From contig JBGSIF010000136.1 of the NCBI GenBank assembly GCA_041742635.1, positions 22,054 through 86,053 of the forward strand: 64,000 nt of DNA, given 5' to 3'. Shown here in pieces: positions 1 through 9,288 of this stretch (the first letter of the stretch is position 1; each line of letters begins with the position of its first letter). Under the pieces are notes generated by a model. It saw only the letters and a program-made list of their open reading frames with translations. It was not told the origin of the DNA and made no database searches. This DNA is from JTS-AC122 sp041742635 (GTDB lineage: Bacteria; Planctomycetota; Phycisphaerae; Phycisphaerales; UBA1924). The position numbers and the translations under genes are program-made.

Positions 1-1458
1 GTGGGCAATGGTCTGAGAGTCATGCGATTGAGAGTGCTTGATATTGTGGACGTGGCCGAGGTGCAGATGTGTACCGGGTGCGGAGCCTGCGCGGGGATGA
101 ACCCGGGCGAGATCGAGATGGTGGATACATATGAGTTTGGACGAAGGCCGGTGCTGAAGCGTGGCGAGTCGAGTCGTGCGGCGGCGCGAGCGGCGATGGC
201 GGTGTGTCCGGGCGTGGGGCTTTCGCACGAGAGCGCAGGTATGCCGGCGGGGATTGATATCGAAGCAAGAAATGGATGGGGGCCGGTGCTGGAAGTGTGG
301 GAGGGGTACGCCACGGACCCAGCGGTTCGGTTCGCGGGGTCGAGCGGCGGTGCGGCGAGCGCTATTGCGCTGTACTGCATTGAGCAAGGGGGGATGCACG
401 GGCTGCTTCATATCACGGCGCGAGAGGATGTGCCGTACTTGAATCAAACGGTGCTAAGTCGGACACGGGATGAAGTGTTACGAGCGACCGGTTCGCGGTA
501 CGCACCGGCAAGCCCGTGCGAAGGGCTAGGGCGTGTGAAGGAAGCCGCGGGGGCGTGCGTGATGATCGGGAAGCCGTGCGACGTGGCGGCGGCAAAGAAG
601 GCGTGCGAGGTTGATCCGGAGTTGAGCGAGAAGTTGGGGTTGACGATCGGGATCTTCTGTGCCGGCACGCCCACGACAAAGGGAACAATCGAGATGATGC
701 GAGCGATGGGGATCGAAGACCCGTCGAGCGTGCTGGGGGTGCGGTATCGAGGGAACGGGTGGCCTGGGATGGCAAGGGTCGAGGCTCGTGAGAGCGAAGT
801 GACGCAAGACGCAGCGGGCAGGAAGCAGGTGGGGGCGCGTGGTAAGGTGGTGCGTGAGTTGTCGTATGACGATTCGTGGGGAAAGATTTTGCAGAAGCAT
901 CGGCAGTGGCGGTGTTACGTGTGCGCGGACCACACGGGCGAGTTCGCAGACATCGCAGTGGGCGATCCGTGGCGGCACCCGCTGCCGAAGAACGATCCGG
1001 GGCGGTCGCTGATCGTGGTCCGGAGCGAACGAGGGCGAGCCGTGTTGGAAGGGGCGATGAAGGCTGGGTACTTGACGCTCGGGCGTTCGGGGGCGGGGGC
1101 GCTGGAAGAAACACAGCCGGGGCTGCTGGAAGGAAGAGGCGCGGTGTGGGGGCGGACACTGGCTCTGCGTGCGATCGGATTGCCCGCACCGAAGTATGCT
1201 GGTCTGCCGATGTTTCGGTACTGGTGGTCGAAGTTGAGTGTGTATGAAAAGGCCCGCTCGATCTACGGGACGATGAGGCGCTCGTTCACAAAGCGGCTCG
1301 GGGAACGGCACCCGGTGGTGGTGTGGGAAGGGACTGGGGCACTAGGGAGCACGGGTAGCGAGAGCGCGCCGCACGATGACATCGGCCGGGTTGTGCGAAC
1401 GAATGTGGAGCAGTCGCGGCGGGGAGAGCCTGAGCAGCGCGAGGCGGGCGCGGCATGA
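1..1458 (+). CDS. Coenzyme F420 hydrogenase/dehydrogenase beta-subunit (FrhB) family protein
   Basis: This is an FrhB-type iron-sulfur flavoprotein of the kind found in polysaccharide loci, where such proteins are thought to act as oxidoreductases; the substrate is unknown. The N-terminus has a ferredoxin-like cluster, C24-x2-C27-x2-C30 and a distal C69 in AVCPG, which fits one 4Fe-4S centre. The C-terminal half has the family signature CYVCADHTGEFADIAVGDPW around residue 305. The frame is open from GTG at base 1, so the gene may begin before the window; an ATG at base 22 would give 478 residues. Its stop overlaps the next start (ATGA), so it is translationally coupled to the membrane protein that follows. 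Codons end mostly in G, unlike genes further right. The family is clear; the function in this pathway is inferred. Confidence 0.8.
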   Translation: MGNGLRVMRLRVLDIVDVAEVQMCTGCGACAGMNPGEIEMVDTYEFGRRPVLKRGESSRAAARAAMAVCPGVGLSHESAGMPAGIDIEARNGWGPVLEVWEGYATDPAVRFAGSSGGAASAIALYCIEQGGMHGLLHITAREDVPYLNQTVLSRTRDEVLRATGSRYAPASPCEGLGRVKEAAGACVMIGKPCDVAAAKKACEVDPELSEKLGLTIGIFCAGTPTTKGTIEMMRAMGIEDPSSVLGVRYRGNGWPGMARVEARESEVTQDAAGRKQVGARGKVVRELSYDDSWGKILQKHRQWRCYVCADHTGEFADIAVGDPWRHPLPKNDPGRSLIVVRSERGRAVLEGAMKAGYLTLGRSGAGALEETQPGLLEGRGAVWGRTLALRAIGLPAPKYAGLPMFRYWWSKLSVYEKARSIYGTMRRSFTKRLGERHPVVVWEGTGALGSTGSESAPHDDIGRVVRTNVEQSRRGEPEQREAGAA

Positions 1459-2936
1459 TCGGCGAGACGGTAGCGATCGCGGTGGTGGTGATCGGGCTGG
1501 TGCTGAGCCTGTCGCCGGGGCGTGCGGTGGGGGTGATCATTGCGAGCATGTTGTTGTGGCCGGAGTATCTGCGGATGCCGCTGGGCGTGGTGCAGATGTC
1601 GATACCGAGGGCGGCGGCGCTGGCGCTGGTGTTGCGGCTGGGGTTGACGGGTGCGGCGCAAGGCAAGCCGCTGCGATGGAACGTGATCGATGTCGTGGTG
1701 ATCGTCGCGTGGGCATGGGACGTGGTGGCGAATCTGATGATGCAGGCGGATCAGACACAGATGATCCAAATGACCGGGCGGGTGCTTGATACGGTGCTGA
1801 TGTACTTCGCCGCGAGGCTGGCGCTCAGAAGCCCGGGTGAATGGCGAGCAGCAGTGGGTCCGGTTGTGCTGACCGCGATCGTGATGGGCACGCTGGGGAC
1901 GATCGAGTCGGTGACGAGTTGGTCGGCGTATGCGAAGCATTACGCGGTCGGGGGCAATCCGTGGTTTGACAAAGGGGCGGAGTACCGGTATGGCTTCCTG
2001 CGTGCGAGGGGGAGTGCGGCTCACTCGATCTACTTCGGCGTTGCAATGGCGATGCTTGTCGGGTTGCTCTGGTCGATGCGAGGGATCGCCAAGTCGAAGG
2101 GGCTGGTGTGGGTAGGAATCGGGGCGGCGTTCCTGGGGACGCTGAGCAGTCTTTCGAGTGGGCCGCAAATCGCGGTGGTGACGCTGATGCTGTGCGGCGC
2201 GTTCTATTATGCACGGTGGGCGATCAAGCCCGCGGTGGCGGGGTTGGTGTTCGCGTGCGTCGTCGTCGAACTGGGCTCGAACCGGCATTTCTTTCAACTG
2301 GCCGATTATCTCGCACTGAGTTCAGAGACGGCGTGGTACCGAGGACGGTTGATGGAAGTGGCGTTCGAGCGTGTGGGGGATTATGCGATTGCGGGGGTCG
2401 GCGGGCGGACACCGCACGCGACGTGGGGGATGCTCATCGATACGAGGCAGCATGTGGACGTGGTGAACCATTTCATCATCGTGGCTCTGTACGGTGGGCT
2501 GGCGAGCCTGTTTATGTTTCTGACGATACAGATTTCAGCGATACGCGGGTGTGCTCGGGTGTCGGCGTGGACGAAGCAGCCGCAGATCCGGGCGCTGGCG
2601 TTCGGGCTGGCGTGCTCGCTCTTGATGCTGATGGTTGCGAGTTTGTCGATCGGGTTGTTCGGGCCGCCGTTGCTGATGACGTATCTGCTGATGGGGTCGA
2701 TGGTGTCGGTGGGTGGGTGGGAACGCGAAGCCCGGCACAAGCCGGCGGGTGTGTCCAATCTCAGGCCTCGCGGGAACGGCGTCACGGGACGAGGGAGCAC
2801 AGGCGGGCAGCGAGGCACCGGTGGCAAACGCGGATCGGGCGTGCTCGCGGAGGCGATGCGTGCGGGTCAAGAACAAGGGCGATCGGTTGCGGAGCAGCCG
2901 GTTCGCCTCGCGGGAGCGACAGGGAGCGTCGCATGA
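1455..2936 (+). CDS. O-antigen ligase/Wzy-like polysaccharide polymerase membrane protein
   Basis: A 493-residue integral membrane protein with about ten hydrophobic segments across the first ~430 residues. A central hydrophilic stretch contains RARGSAAHSIYFG, which resembles the periplasmic loop motif of Wzy_C/O-antigen ligase proteins (Arg, Gly, then His before a helix). Known members polymerise repeat units or ligate them to an acceptor on the outer face of the inner membrane. The last ~65 residues are rich in Gly, Arg and Ser and probably form a disordered tail. It starts with ATG overlapping the upstream stop and ends overlapping the next start (ATGA), inside the polysaccharide operon. 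The assignment rests on topology, loop motif and context, so polymerase versus ligase cannot be decided. Confidence 0.65.
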   Translation: MIGETVAIAVVVIGLVLSLSPGRAVGVIIASMLLWPEYLRMPLGVVQMSIPRAAALALVLRLGLTGAAQGKPLRWNVIDVVVIVAWAWDVVANLMMQADQTQMIQMTGRVLDTVLMYFAARLALRSPGEWRAAVGPVVLTAIVMGTLGTIESVTSWSAYAKHYAVGGNPWFDKGAEYRYGFLRARGSAAHSIYFGVAMAMLVGLLWSMRGIAKSKGLVWVGIGAAFLGTLSSLSSGPQIAVVTLMLCGAFYYARWAIKPAVAGLVFACVVVELGSNRHFFQLADYLALSSETAWYRGRLMEVAFERVGDYAIAGVGGRTPHATWGMLIDTRQHVDVVNHFIIVALYGGLASLFMFLTIQISAIRGCARVSAWTKQPQIRALAFGLACSLLMLMVASLSIGLFGPPLLMTYLLMGSMVSVGGWEREARHKPAGVSNLRPRGNGVTGRGSTGGQRGTGGKRGSGVLAEAMRAGQEQGRSVAEQPVRLAGATGSVA

Positions 2937-3628
2937 GCAGTGTGCTAGGCAATATGGCCGATGTCCAGAACCCGGCGTCGTTCTCCAACCGGATGCGGTC
3001 GAAACGATTCGCTAAGTTCGAGGGGCTGTGTGCGCCGCTCGGGCGGCCGATCCGTATTATCGATATCGGCGGGACAGAAGAGTTCTGGCGGCAACGCGGG
3101 TGGGCAGGGCGCGAAGATGTGCGTATTACGCTCGTGAACCTGTTCAAAGAACAAGCGACGAGTGCGAACATTGAGTCGGTCGTCGGCGATGCGACAAACC
3201 TGAACGGGTACGCCGACGGATCGTTCGATGTCGCGTTCAGCAACTCGGTAATCGAGCACCTGTTCACTTGGGAGAACCAGGAGGCGATGGCGCGCGAAGT
3301 ACAGCGTGTGGCGAGAGCACACTGGGTGCAAACGCCGAACTACTGGTTCCCGATGGAACCGCACTTTCATGTGCCGGGTTGGCAATGGATGCCGGCGAGT
3401 GTTCGTGCGTCACTCGTCAAGCGATGGACCGTGGGCGGGCGTGGGCCTTACAAAGACACCATGAAAGCAATGGAGGCGGTGAAAGAAATACGGCTGCTGA
3501 GCGGTGGTGAGATGACCAGGCTATTCCCACGGTCGATCGTGTGGCCCGAGCGGCTCGGTGGGCTTGTCAAATCCTGGGTCGCTATCGGCGGCTTTCCAGA
3601 GCGCACAACGAGCGAGAACGCGACTTGA
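2933..3628 (+). CDS. Class I SAM-dependent methyltransferase
   Basis: A 231-residue Rossmann-fold methyltransferase. Motif I is IRIIDIGGTEEFW near residue 43, the acidic turn and motif II follow, and the motif IV region reads SFDVAFSNSVIEHL, typical of the Methyltransf_11 group. The frame is open well upstream, but the ATG at 2933 overlaps the previous stop (ATGA) and gives the normal domain length, so I chose it. It probably methylates a sugar or lipid-linked intermediate of the exopolysaccharide; the substrate cannot be read from sequence. It overlaps the next gene by four bases (TTGA). Confidence 0.75.
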   Translation: MSSVLGNMADVQNPASFSNRMRSKRFAKFEGLCAPLGRPIRIIDIGGTEEFWRQRGWAGREDVRITLVNLFKEQATSANIESVVGDATNLNGYADGSFDVAFSNSVIEHLFTWENQEAMAREVQRVARAHWVQTPNYWFPMEPHFHVPGWQWMPASVRASLVKRWTVGGRGPYKDTMKAMEAVKEIRLLSGGEMTRLFPRSIVWPERLGGLVKSWVAIGGFPERTTSENAT

Positions 3629-4533
3629 CCGATCCGGACCATGTGATTTCGGGGGGGGTATACGGGCAGCGCGGAGTGCTGGTGCGCGGCGTGTATGTTG
3701 TGGTTGCGTGTGCGGTCTGGTGTCTGACATTGGGCGGGCGGCTCCGCCGGAGGTCGTGCGTCGTGCTGTGTTATCACGGAGTGAACGCACGGCAGCAAGA
3801 GGGGATGAAACGTCATCTTCGCATCGCACGGTCAAAGGCGATTCGGCTCGATCAAGCAGACTCAATCGGCGTGCGGATGGGGAAGCCGAGCGTGTGTTTC
3901 ACGTTCGACGATGCGTTTGCGAACTTGCATGATCACATGCTGCCGGCGGCATCGGAGTGGGGGGTGCCGGTGGAGGTATTCGCGGTGCCGGGCAATCTCG
4001 GTCGAACGCCGGAATGGTACATGCGTGAAGGGCATCCGGAGCGAGTGCAGCGTCTCATGACTGCGGAGGAACTCCGGCGGGCCGCGGATATTCCGGTCTG
4101 CCGAATCGGATCGCATACGACACGTCACGCGGCGCTGGGGAGTATCCCACAGCATGACGCCGAGCAGGAGTTGATCGAGTCAAAGGACGCCGTCGAACAG
4201 ATTGTGGGACGAGCGGTGAGTACGGTCGCGGCTCCGTTTGGATCGTGGACTCCCAGCGTCGCATCGGTCGCAAGGCGGGTTGGATATACGCAGTTTCTCA
4301 CGCTCGATCCGACGGATACGGGGGTGCAGCCGGGCGTCGTAGGCCGATACTTGATGACGCCGGAGACCTCGGCGCTGGAGTTTTGTCTGACCATCGACGG
4401 TGCCTATCGATGGGTGTTTGCGCTGCGTCGGGTGGTGCGAAAGTTGAAACGAGCCATGAGGCCAGCACAGAACAATTCTACGGATGCACCGGTGACAAGC
4501 AACCCGGCACACCAGTCGGCGAGCGTGCGTTGA
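3625..4533 (+). CDS. Polysaccharide deacetylase (NodB) family protein
   Basis: A 302-residue NodB-like protein with a hydrophobic segment near residues 22-38, probably a membrane anchor. Motif 1 is FTFDDA (residues 92-97), with the catalytic-base and metal Asp pair. Motif 2 is SHTTRH, supplying metal ligands H164 and H168. APFG serves as motif 3. Members remove N- or O-acetyl groups from polysaccharides. The chosen start is TTG at 3625, which overlaps the upstream stop as TTGA and continues the run of 4-base overlaps in this operon; GTG at 3541 or 3643 are alternatives. A second, more canonical NodB protein lies at 10034. Confidence 0.75.
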   Translation: MTDPDHVISGGVYGQRGVLVRGVYVVVACAVWCLTLGGRLRRRSCVVLCYHGVNARQQEGMKRHLRIARSKAIRLDQADSIGVRMGKPSVCFTFDDAFANLHDHMLPAASEWGVPVEVFAVPGNLGRTPEWYMREGHPERVQRLMTAEELRRAADIPVCRIGSHTTRHAALGSIPQHDAEQELIESKDAVEQIVGRAVSTVAAPFGSWTPSVASVARRVGYTQFLTLDPTDTGVQPGVVGRYLMTPETSALEFCLTIDGAYRWVFALRRVVRKLKRAMRPAQNNSTDAPVTSNPAHQSASVR

Positions 4534-5660
4534 AGCATGAAGTGACCCAACTTGATCGGGCAACATGGGAGCGAGAAGCCGCGCTGTTCGCTGACTACAA
4601 CTATCGGCAGGGGTGGGCGTTCGGGCTTGCCGCGGCCGCGCATGTGGGGGCGGTGAGTGAGCATGTCGCGTGCGTTACGGATGGTGTGCTAAGAGGGCTT
4701 GCTGATGTCCGAGTCAAAGGCTTGCCTGTTGTAGGGGGGGGCGTGGCGTATGTAAATGGCGGCCCGCTGGTGCGGCGGGTCAATGAGCCGTCCACAGTGC
4801 ATCTCGATCGACTTCGCGGAGTCACCCAGATGCTGCACGCCGAGTATGTCAAAGACCGTGGGATGGTCCTGCGTATCGTCGGCACAATCGGTGATGCACG
4901 TTGGAGTGCCGCACAAGACGAAGTGTTGGAAGCGGCAGGGTTCGTGCCATCAACAATGGCAACAACGTACCGAACAATGATCCGGCGTGTCGACGAGCCG
5001 ATGAGCGTGATAAGGTCGGGGCTTGCGCAAAAATGGCGAAATTGTCTTAACAAAGCGGAGCGCCAAGGTGTGACGGTAACGGCGCATCGTGATACAGGAT
5101 CGATGCAACGCTTCGTCTTGTTGTATGACGAGTTTGTCGCACGTAAAGGAGTTCATGCGAACCACGACGCGGCATATTTTATGAAAGTACAGCAGGATGC
5201 GTGTTCGGCTTCTTGCGGTTCGGAAGAACCTCTCACCGTGCGACTCGCCGAGCGAGACGGCGAACTTCTTGCCGGGCACGTATCGAGTTCGCTCGGAGAC
5301 ACATGCGTGTATCTACTGGGAGCAACGAGTCCTGCTGGCTTAAGATGCAACGCGGCGTATCTGCTTCAGTGGGACACGATCTGTGCCGCGCACAACGCCG
5401 GGCGTGTATGGTACGACCTCGGCGGGATCGATCCGCAAGCAAATCCGGGTGTGCATCACTTCAAAGAAGGTGTGCGCGGCATCGATGTCACGGCGGTCGG
5501 CCCGTACGAAGCGTGTTCAAAGAGCGTGCTTGGTTTGGTGTCATCATCGTCCGAGAAGTTATATCGCAGTTGGCGGGACCGACGGAAATCGGTGCGGATC
5601 GAGGGTGCGAAAGGCGATGCGCCGCGGAGCGAGTGCGATGGGACCGTCAAGAGTCAGTGA
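4530..5660 (+). CDS. FemAB/GNAT-type acyltransferase
   Basis: A 376-residue protein with the twin GNAT-like fold of FemAB/peptidoglycan-bridge enzymes. Visible parts are an RNCLNKAERQGV basic helix, then a block with LAERDGELLAGHVSSSLGDT, and WYDLGGIDPQANPGVHHFKEGV near the C-terminus, the signature of the family. Such proteins add aminoacyl or acyl groups to cell-wall or polysaccharide amines, and polysaccharide-locus members often work alongside deacetylases, as here. TTG at 4530 overlaps the previous stop (TTGA), repeating the arrangement at 3625; GTG at 4542 is an alternative. The family is fairly sure; donor and acceptor are unknown. Confidence 0.75.
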   Translation: MKHEVTQLDRATWEREAALFADYNYRQGWAFGLAAAAHVGAVSEHVACVTDGVLRGLADVRVKGLPVVGGGVAYVNGGPLVRRVNEPSTVHLDRLRGVTQMLHAEYVKDRGMVLRIVGTIGDARWSAAQDEVLEAAGFVPSTMATTYRTMIRRVDEPMSVIRSGLAQKWRNCLNKAERQGVTVTAHRDTGSMQRFVLLYDEFVARKGVHANHDAAYFMKVQQDACSASCGSEEPLTVRLAERDGELLAGHVSSSLGDTCVYLLGATSPAGLRCNAAYLLQWDTICAAHNAGRVWYDLGGIDPQANPGVHHFKEGVRGIDVTAVGPYEACSKSVLGLVSSSSEKLYRSWRDRRKSVRIEGAKGDAPRSECDGTVKSQ

Positions 5661-5668
5661 GGCCGGGA

Positions 5669-5696
5669 TTGGCGCTAAAATGATAAGCGTTAGACT
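5669..5696 (+). promoter_or_regulatory. Possible promoter for the glycosyltransferase 2 gene
   Basis: TTGGCG at 5669 and TAGACT at 5691 are separated by 16 bases, in a short A+T-rich gap after the overlapping gene run ends. A ribosome site GGGAGAA lies just before the ATG at 5724. The hexamers are only moderate matches, so this is a suggestion. Confidence 0.3.
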
Positions 5697-5723
5697 AATT
5701 CATATGTTCGGGAGAATATTCAC

Positions 5724-6722
5724 ATGAAGTTATCGATCGTCATCATCTGCTGGAACGACCTCAAAGTAATAAAAGGATGTTTGGAGTCGATCTTCGGGCA
5801 GCAGCACTCGACGGAGTTCGAGGTTATTGTCTCTGATAACGGATCGACGGACGGCTCGGTCGATTGGATCCGTTCTAACTTCCCTCAGGTTCGTATCATG
5901 GAGAACGGTGCGAATCTAGGATTTGCGAAAGCGAATAATATTGGTATCCGTGCCGCGCGAGGTGGCTATGTATTGATTCTCAACCCGGATACGATTTGCC
6001 ACGAAGCGGCGCTAGACAAGTGGATGAAGTTTGCGGACGCACACCCAGAAGCGGGAGCCTATGGATGCCGAGTCCACAATCCGGATCAGACTTTTCACGA
6101 ACCTGCACAGTTGTTCCCAACAGTTCGGCGGTACTGGTTCGAGGCATTGTTCTTGCACCGACTCGCGCGATTCAGCGACTACTTCGCGTCCGGTGAGTAC
6201 AAGGGTTGGGACGGCACGACCGAGCGGGCCGTAGACTGGCAGTCGGGGTGCTGTGTGCTGTTCCGAGCGGATGTGCTCAAGCAACTAAATGGGTTTGATG
6301 AACGGTTCTTCTATAACTTTGAGGAAGTAGACTTGTGCAAGCGGGTTTGGGATTTGGGCAAGCCGATTCTGTACACACCGGAGCCGGTGTTTACCCACTT
6401 ATGGGGGCAATCGGTCAAGCGATTTCCGATTCGCTTCGCACTTGAGAAACTGCGGAACCGTTATCGGTACTTCTGGAAGCACTTTGGCCCGTCGAGTATG
6501 GAAAGTCTACGCACCGCCACGCTAACCCACTTCCGGATCCGGCGTGCGTTGTATTCCATCAGACGATTGCTGGGAACTAACGAAAGTCTTGAAGGCCGTC
6601 TGGCGATGTACAAGACGGTGATTGAATGGAACAAGAAGATTGACCTCAAGAAGTTTATCGAACGGGGCGATGAGCCGGATACGGGTTACGAGCCGCTGGC
6701 CCCAGCACCGCAGATGTCGTGA
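5724..6722 (+). CDS. Glycosyltransferase family 2 (rhamnosyltransferase-like)
   Basis: A 332-residue inverting GT2 enzyme. The N-terminus LSIVIICWND and the nucleotide-binding SDNGSTDGS near residue 38 are typical, NPDT near residue 93 takes the DxD position, and FFYNFEEVDLCKR near residue 199 matches the ED-x-D block of dTDP-rhamnosyl transferases of the RfbF/WbbL type. It would add one sugar to the lipid-linked repeat unit on the cytoplasmic face of the membrane. ATG at 5724 has GGGAGAA upstream. The DNA is clearly less GC-rich than the flanking operon, consistent with exchange of glycosyltransferase cassettes. Confidence 0.85.
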   Translation: MKLSIVIICWNDLKVIKGCLESIFGQQHSTEFEVIVSDNGSTDGSVDWIRSNFPQVRIMENGANLGFAKANNIGIRAARGGYVLILNPDTICHEAALDKWMKFADAHPEAGAYGCRVHNPDQTFHEPAQLFPTVRRYWFEALFLHRLARFSDYFASGEYKGWDGTTERAVDWQSGCCVLFRADVLKQLNGFDERFFYNFEEVDLCKRVWDLGKPILYTPEPVFTHLWGQSVKRFPIRFALEKLRNRYRYFWKHFGPSSMESLRTATLTHFRIRRALYSIRRLLGTNESLEGRLAMYKTVIEWNKKIDLKKFIERGDEPDTGYEPLAPAPQMS

Positions 6723-6802
6723 TAACTCTTGAAAGCAATGCTTCAACTTGTTGGGTGTCTGGTAATATAAATGAGTACTGTGTTGTTCGGAAGGAATAGT
6801 CT

Positions 6803-7822
6803 ATGAAAACTTCACTGGTGACGGGCGGCGCGGGGTTCATCGGCTCTCATGTCGCGGACACTCTGCTTGGGATGGGGCACCGGGTAGTTGTAATGGACGA
6901 TCTGTCCGGTGGTTTTGCTCAGAACGTGCCAGAACGGGCTACGTTCGTCGAGGGTTCCATCATGGATCAGGAACTCATCGAAAGGTTGTTCTCGAAGTAC
7001 CGGTTTGACTACGTTTACCATCTCGCCGCATACGCCGCGGAGGGGCTTAGTCACTTCATTCGACGTTTCAACTACATGAACAACCTGGTGGGGTCAGTGA
7101 ATCTTATTAATGCTTCGGTGAACTACGATGTGGAGTGCTTCGTCTTTACGTCGTCGATCGCGGTCTATGGTGCTGGGCAATCGCCGATGACAGAGGAGAT
7201 GATTCCCGTACCGGAGGATCCCTATGGCATCGCCAAACTTGCCGTTGAACAAGACCTTCGGGTGGCACATGAGATGTTCGGCCTTGATTCAATCACGTTC
7301 CGCCCACACAATGTTTACGGCACTCGCCAGAACATCGGCGACCGATACCGCAACGTGGTCGGGATCTTCATGAACCAGTGTTTGCGAGGCGAGCCACTCA
7401 CGATTTTTGGTGACGGCGAGCAGATGCGAGCGTTTTCTGATATCTCAGACGTTGCGCCGGCTATTGCCAAGTCAGTCGATATCAAAGACGCAAGAAACCA
7501 GGTGTTCAACATCGGTGCGGATGTGCCATTTACGGTGAACGTGCTGGCCGACGTGGTTTCTCGCGCGATGGGAGTTGGCTGTCAGAAAGTACACCTGCCG
7601 CCACGAAACGAAGTGAAGGTGGCGTATGCGGATCATGGTAAGGCGCACCGGATCTTCCAACCGAAGGCGTTCATGGACTTGGAGGAGGGAATCAATCGCA
7701 TGGCCTCGTGGGTCAAGGTGCATGGGTCGCGCGAAAGCAATGTATTCAGCGCGGTAGAGGTTCCGCGCAACATGCCCCCGACGTGGGCGGCTGTGCTGAG
7801 AGGAGCCGAGGCGAAGGCGTGA
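6803..7822 (+). CDS. NAD-dependent epimerase/dehydratase (UDP-glucose 4-epimerase-like)
   Basis: An extended short-chain dehydrogenase of 339 residues. The NAD-binding loop is TGGAGFIGSH at the N-terminus and the catalytic set is S117/S118 (FTSSIAVYG), Y141 and K145 (PYGIAKLAVEQ). The Arg-Pro-His block FRPHNVYGTRQ is as in GalE-like UDP-sugar epimerases. It should supply a UDP-sugar for the exopolysaccharide. ATG at 6803 has GGAAGGA upstream. Whether it acts on Glc/Gal or on a uronic acid or HexNAc cannot be told from the sequence. Confidence 0.8.
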   Translation: MKTSLVTGGAGFIGSHVADTLLGMGHRVVVMDDLSGGFAQNVPERATFVEGSIMDQELIERLFSKYRFDYVYHLAAYAAEGLSHFIRRFNYMNNLVGSVNLINASVNYDVECFVFTSSIAVYGAGQSPMTEEMIPVPEDPYGIAKLAVEQDLRVAHEMFGLDSITFRPHNVYGTRQNIGDRYRNVVGIFMNQCLRGEPLTIFGDGEQMRAFSDISDVAPAIAKSVDIKDARNQVFNIGADVPFTVNVLADVVSRAMGVGCQKVHLPPRNEVKVAYADHGKAHRIFQPKAFMDLEEGINRMASWVKVHGSRESNVFSAVEVPRNMPPTWAAVLRGAEAKA

Positions 7823-7862
7823 GAATCGCGTCAGAGAATAGTTATTGTTAAGCACATTCTGT

Positions 7863-9164
7863 ATGTCCATCCTAGCAACACACGCCGACGATAATGCACC
7901 CAGTCTGTATGCTGGCGATGGGCCGACGCGCATGGCACCAAATATCCAGTTAGACATCGTTAGCGATTGGAATCAGACGCGAAACATCATAACAGAGTGG
8001 GACGAGCTCGTCGAACGAACGAACGCCGAAATATCAAGTTGTCCCACCTACGCCAGAATCTGGTGGGATCACTACGGCAGAGGTTCCCTTGCCATTATTG
8101 TGTGCCGTGAACAAACGGTCGCGGCCAGTGCTTCGGACAGAGGACGACTTGTAGGCATTTTACCGATGTTCATAGAGAGTCTTGCGCATTGGCCGATCGG
8201 CGGAAAGATAGCTCGATTTATTGGCTGCGACTCGACGATTGCAGTGATGTCGCCGCCGATCGAGCCTGACTGGGCCGATGAAGTGATGAAAATAACCGTA
8301 TCGAAGCTGCTCAACGATCACAAGTGCGATATTGTTCACTTCGGTCAAATGCAGGGGAATACACTTGAAGCCGGTGCTGTGCGTGGAGTTGGCAGCATCG
8401 GGACTAACCAAATGTGTCCTAACTTTAAAGTACGAGAAAGAGTATGTGGAACATTCACACGCTGGGATCTTCCCGGAGGCTTTGAAGACTATCTCGCGTC
8501 TCTCGAAAAATCAGACCGAAACAATCTCAGACGCAACCTCAACAAAATCAATAAGGCGGTTGGGAGTCGTGTGCGAAGCGTGACCGAACCGAGCGAGGTC
8601 GCTTGCGCCTTCGACCGGTTTGTGCCTTTGCATACGGAGCAATGGAGAGCCGAGCGGAAGCCGGGACACTTCGGTGACTGGGCGGGGTCGGAGGCATTCG
8701 CGCGTGAACTGACAAATGAACTATCGAAGGCCGGGCGCGTCTCGTTCGTTGAACAAGAAATCGACGGCGACTGCGTGTCTTTATACTGGAGTTATAGGCT
8801 TCGAGAGCGAGCGTACTGGAGGCTGCCCGCTCGGGCAGTGGGGGAGAAGTGGGAGCCGTACTCGCTTGGCCGGGTGGGGCTTGCGACGATGCTGAAAGAA
8901 TTGATGGCAAGCGGCGTACGGTACGTCGATGGTGGACCCGGTCACTATGACTATAAACTACGGCTGGGTGCCACAGAACATCCGCTCGTGTCGTTCTTGG
9001 TCGTGAGGAGCGGGTTCGTATCCCACCTGCGCACATTGCTCTTTACGATGTATGCCGACTGTATACATATGATCTACTACCGACTCTGGAGGCTCAAGAT
9101 TGCACCTAAGTACGGTTGGAAATGCGGCCCGTTGAATAAACAGTGGGTAAGAACTCGGGTGTAG
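7863..9164 (+). CDS. GNAT/FemAB-like N-acyltransferase (BcsL/CelD-like)
   Basis: A 433-residue protein with the CelD/BcsL-type GNAT fold: an N-terminal half with RIWWDHYGRG and LVGILPMFIES, then FEDYLASLEKSDRNNLRRNLNK (read in two parts), and a C-terminal half with SLYWSYRLRERAYW and YVDGGPGHYDYKLRLG. It is distinct from the FemAB-like protein at 4530, so the locus encodes two such enzymes. Members are linked to polysaccharide export loci and are thought to acylate sugars. The first ATG is 7863; ATG 7932 would remove a poorly conserved leader. The exact substrate is unknown. Confidence 0.7.
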   Translation: MSILATHADDNAPSLYAGDGPTRMAPNIQLDIVSDWNQTRNIITEWDELVERTNAEISSCPTYARIWWDHYGRGSLAIIVCREQTVAASASDRGRLVGILPMFIESLAHWPIGGKIARFIGCDSTIAVMSPPIEPDWADEVMKITVSKLLNDHKCDIVHFGQMQGNTLEAGAVRGVGSIGTNQMCPNFKVRERVCGTFTRWDLPGGFEDYLASLEKSDRNNLRRNLNKINKAVGSRVRSVTEPSEVACAFDRFVPLHTEQWRAERKPGHFGDWAGSEAFARELTNELSKAGRVSFVEQEIDGDCVSLYWSYRLRERAYWRLPARAVGEKWEPYSLGRVGLATMLKELMASGVRYVDGGPGHYDYKLRLGATEHPLVSFLVVRSGFVSHLRTLLFTMYADCIHMIYYRLWRLKIAPKYGWKCGPLNKQWVRTRV

Positions 9165-9177
9165 TAGTTCGTGCTTC

Positions 9178-9206
9178 TTCGGTGTGAATAGCCTGTTGTG
9201 TATAAT
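9178..9206 (+). promoter_or_regulatory. Possible promoter before the methyltransferase gene
   Basis: A perfect -10 box TATAAT lies at 9201-9206 in a 124-base A+T-rich gap. The -35 region (TTCGGT at 9178) is a weak match. A good ribosome site AAGGAAG sits 8 bases before the ATG at 9289. Confidence 0.35.
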
Positions 9207-9288
9207 ATTACTGTGCCGCACAAATGTATATAAAAACTAACAACGCCTAATAACTAATATTAACGACCGTGACACAAGGAAGATTGTC

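Noticed and set aside
2108..2932. N-terminal extension of the first methyltransferase
   Set aside because: The open frame runs back inside the membrane-protein gene, but the domain begins only after ATG 2933, which overlaps the upstream stop.
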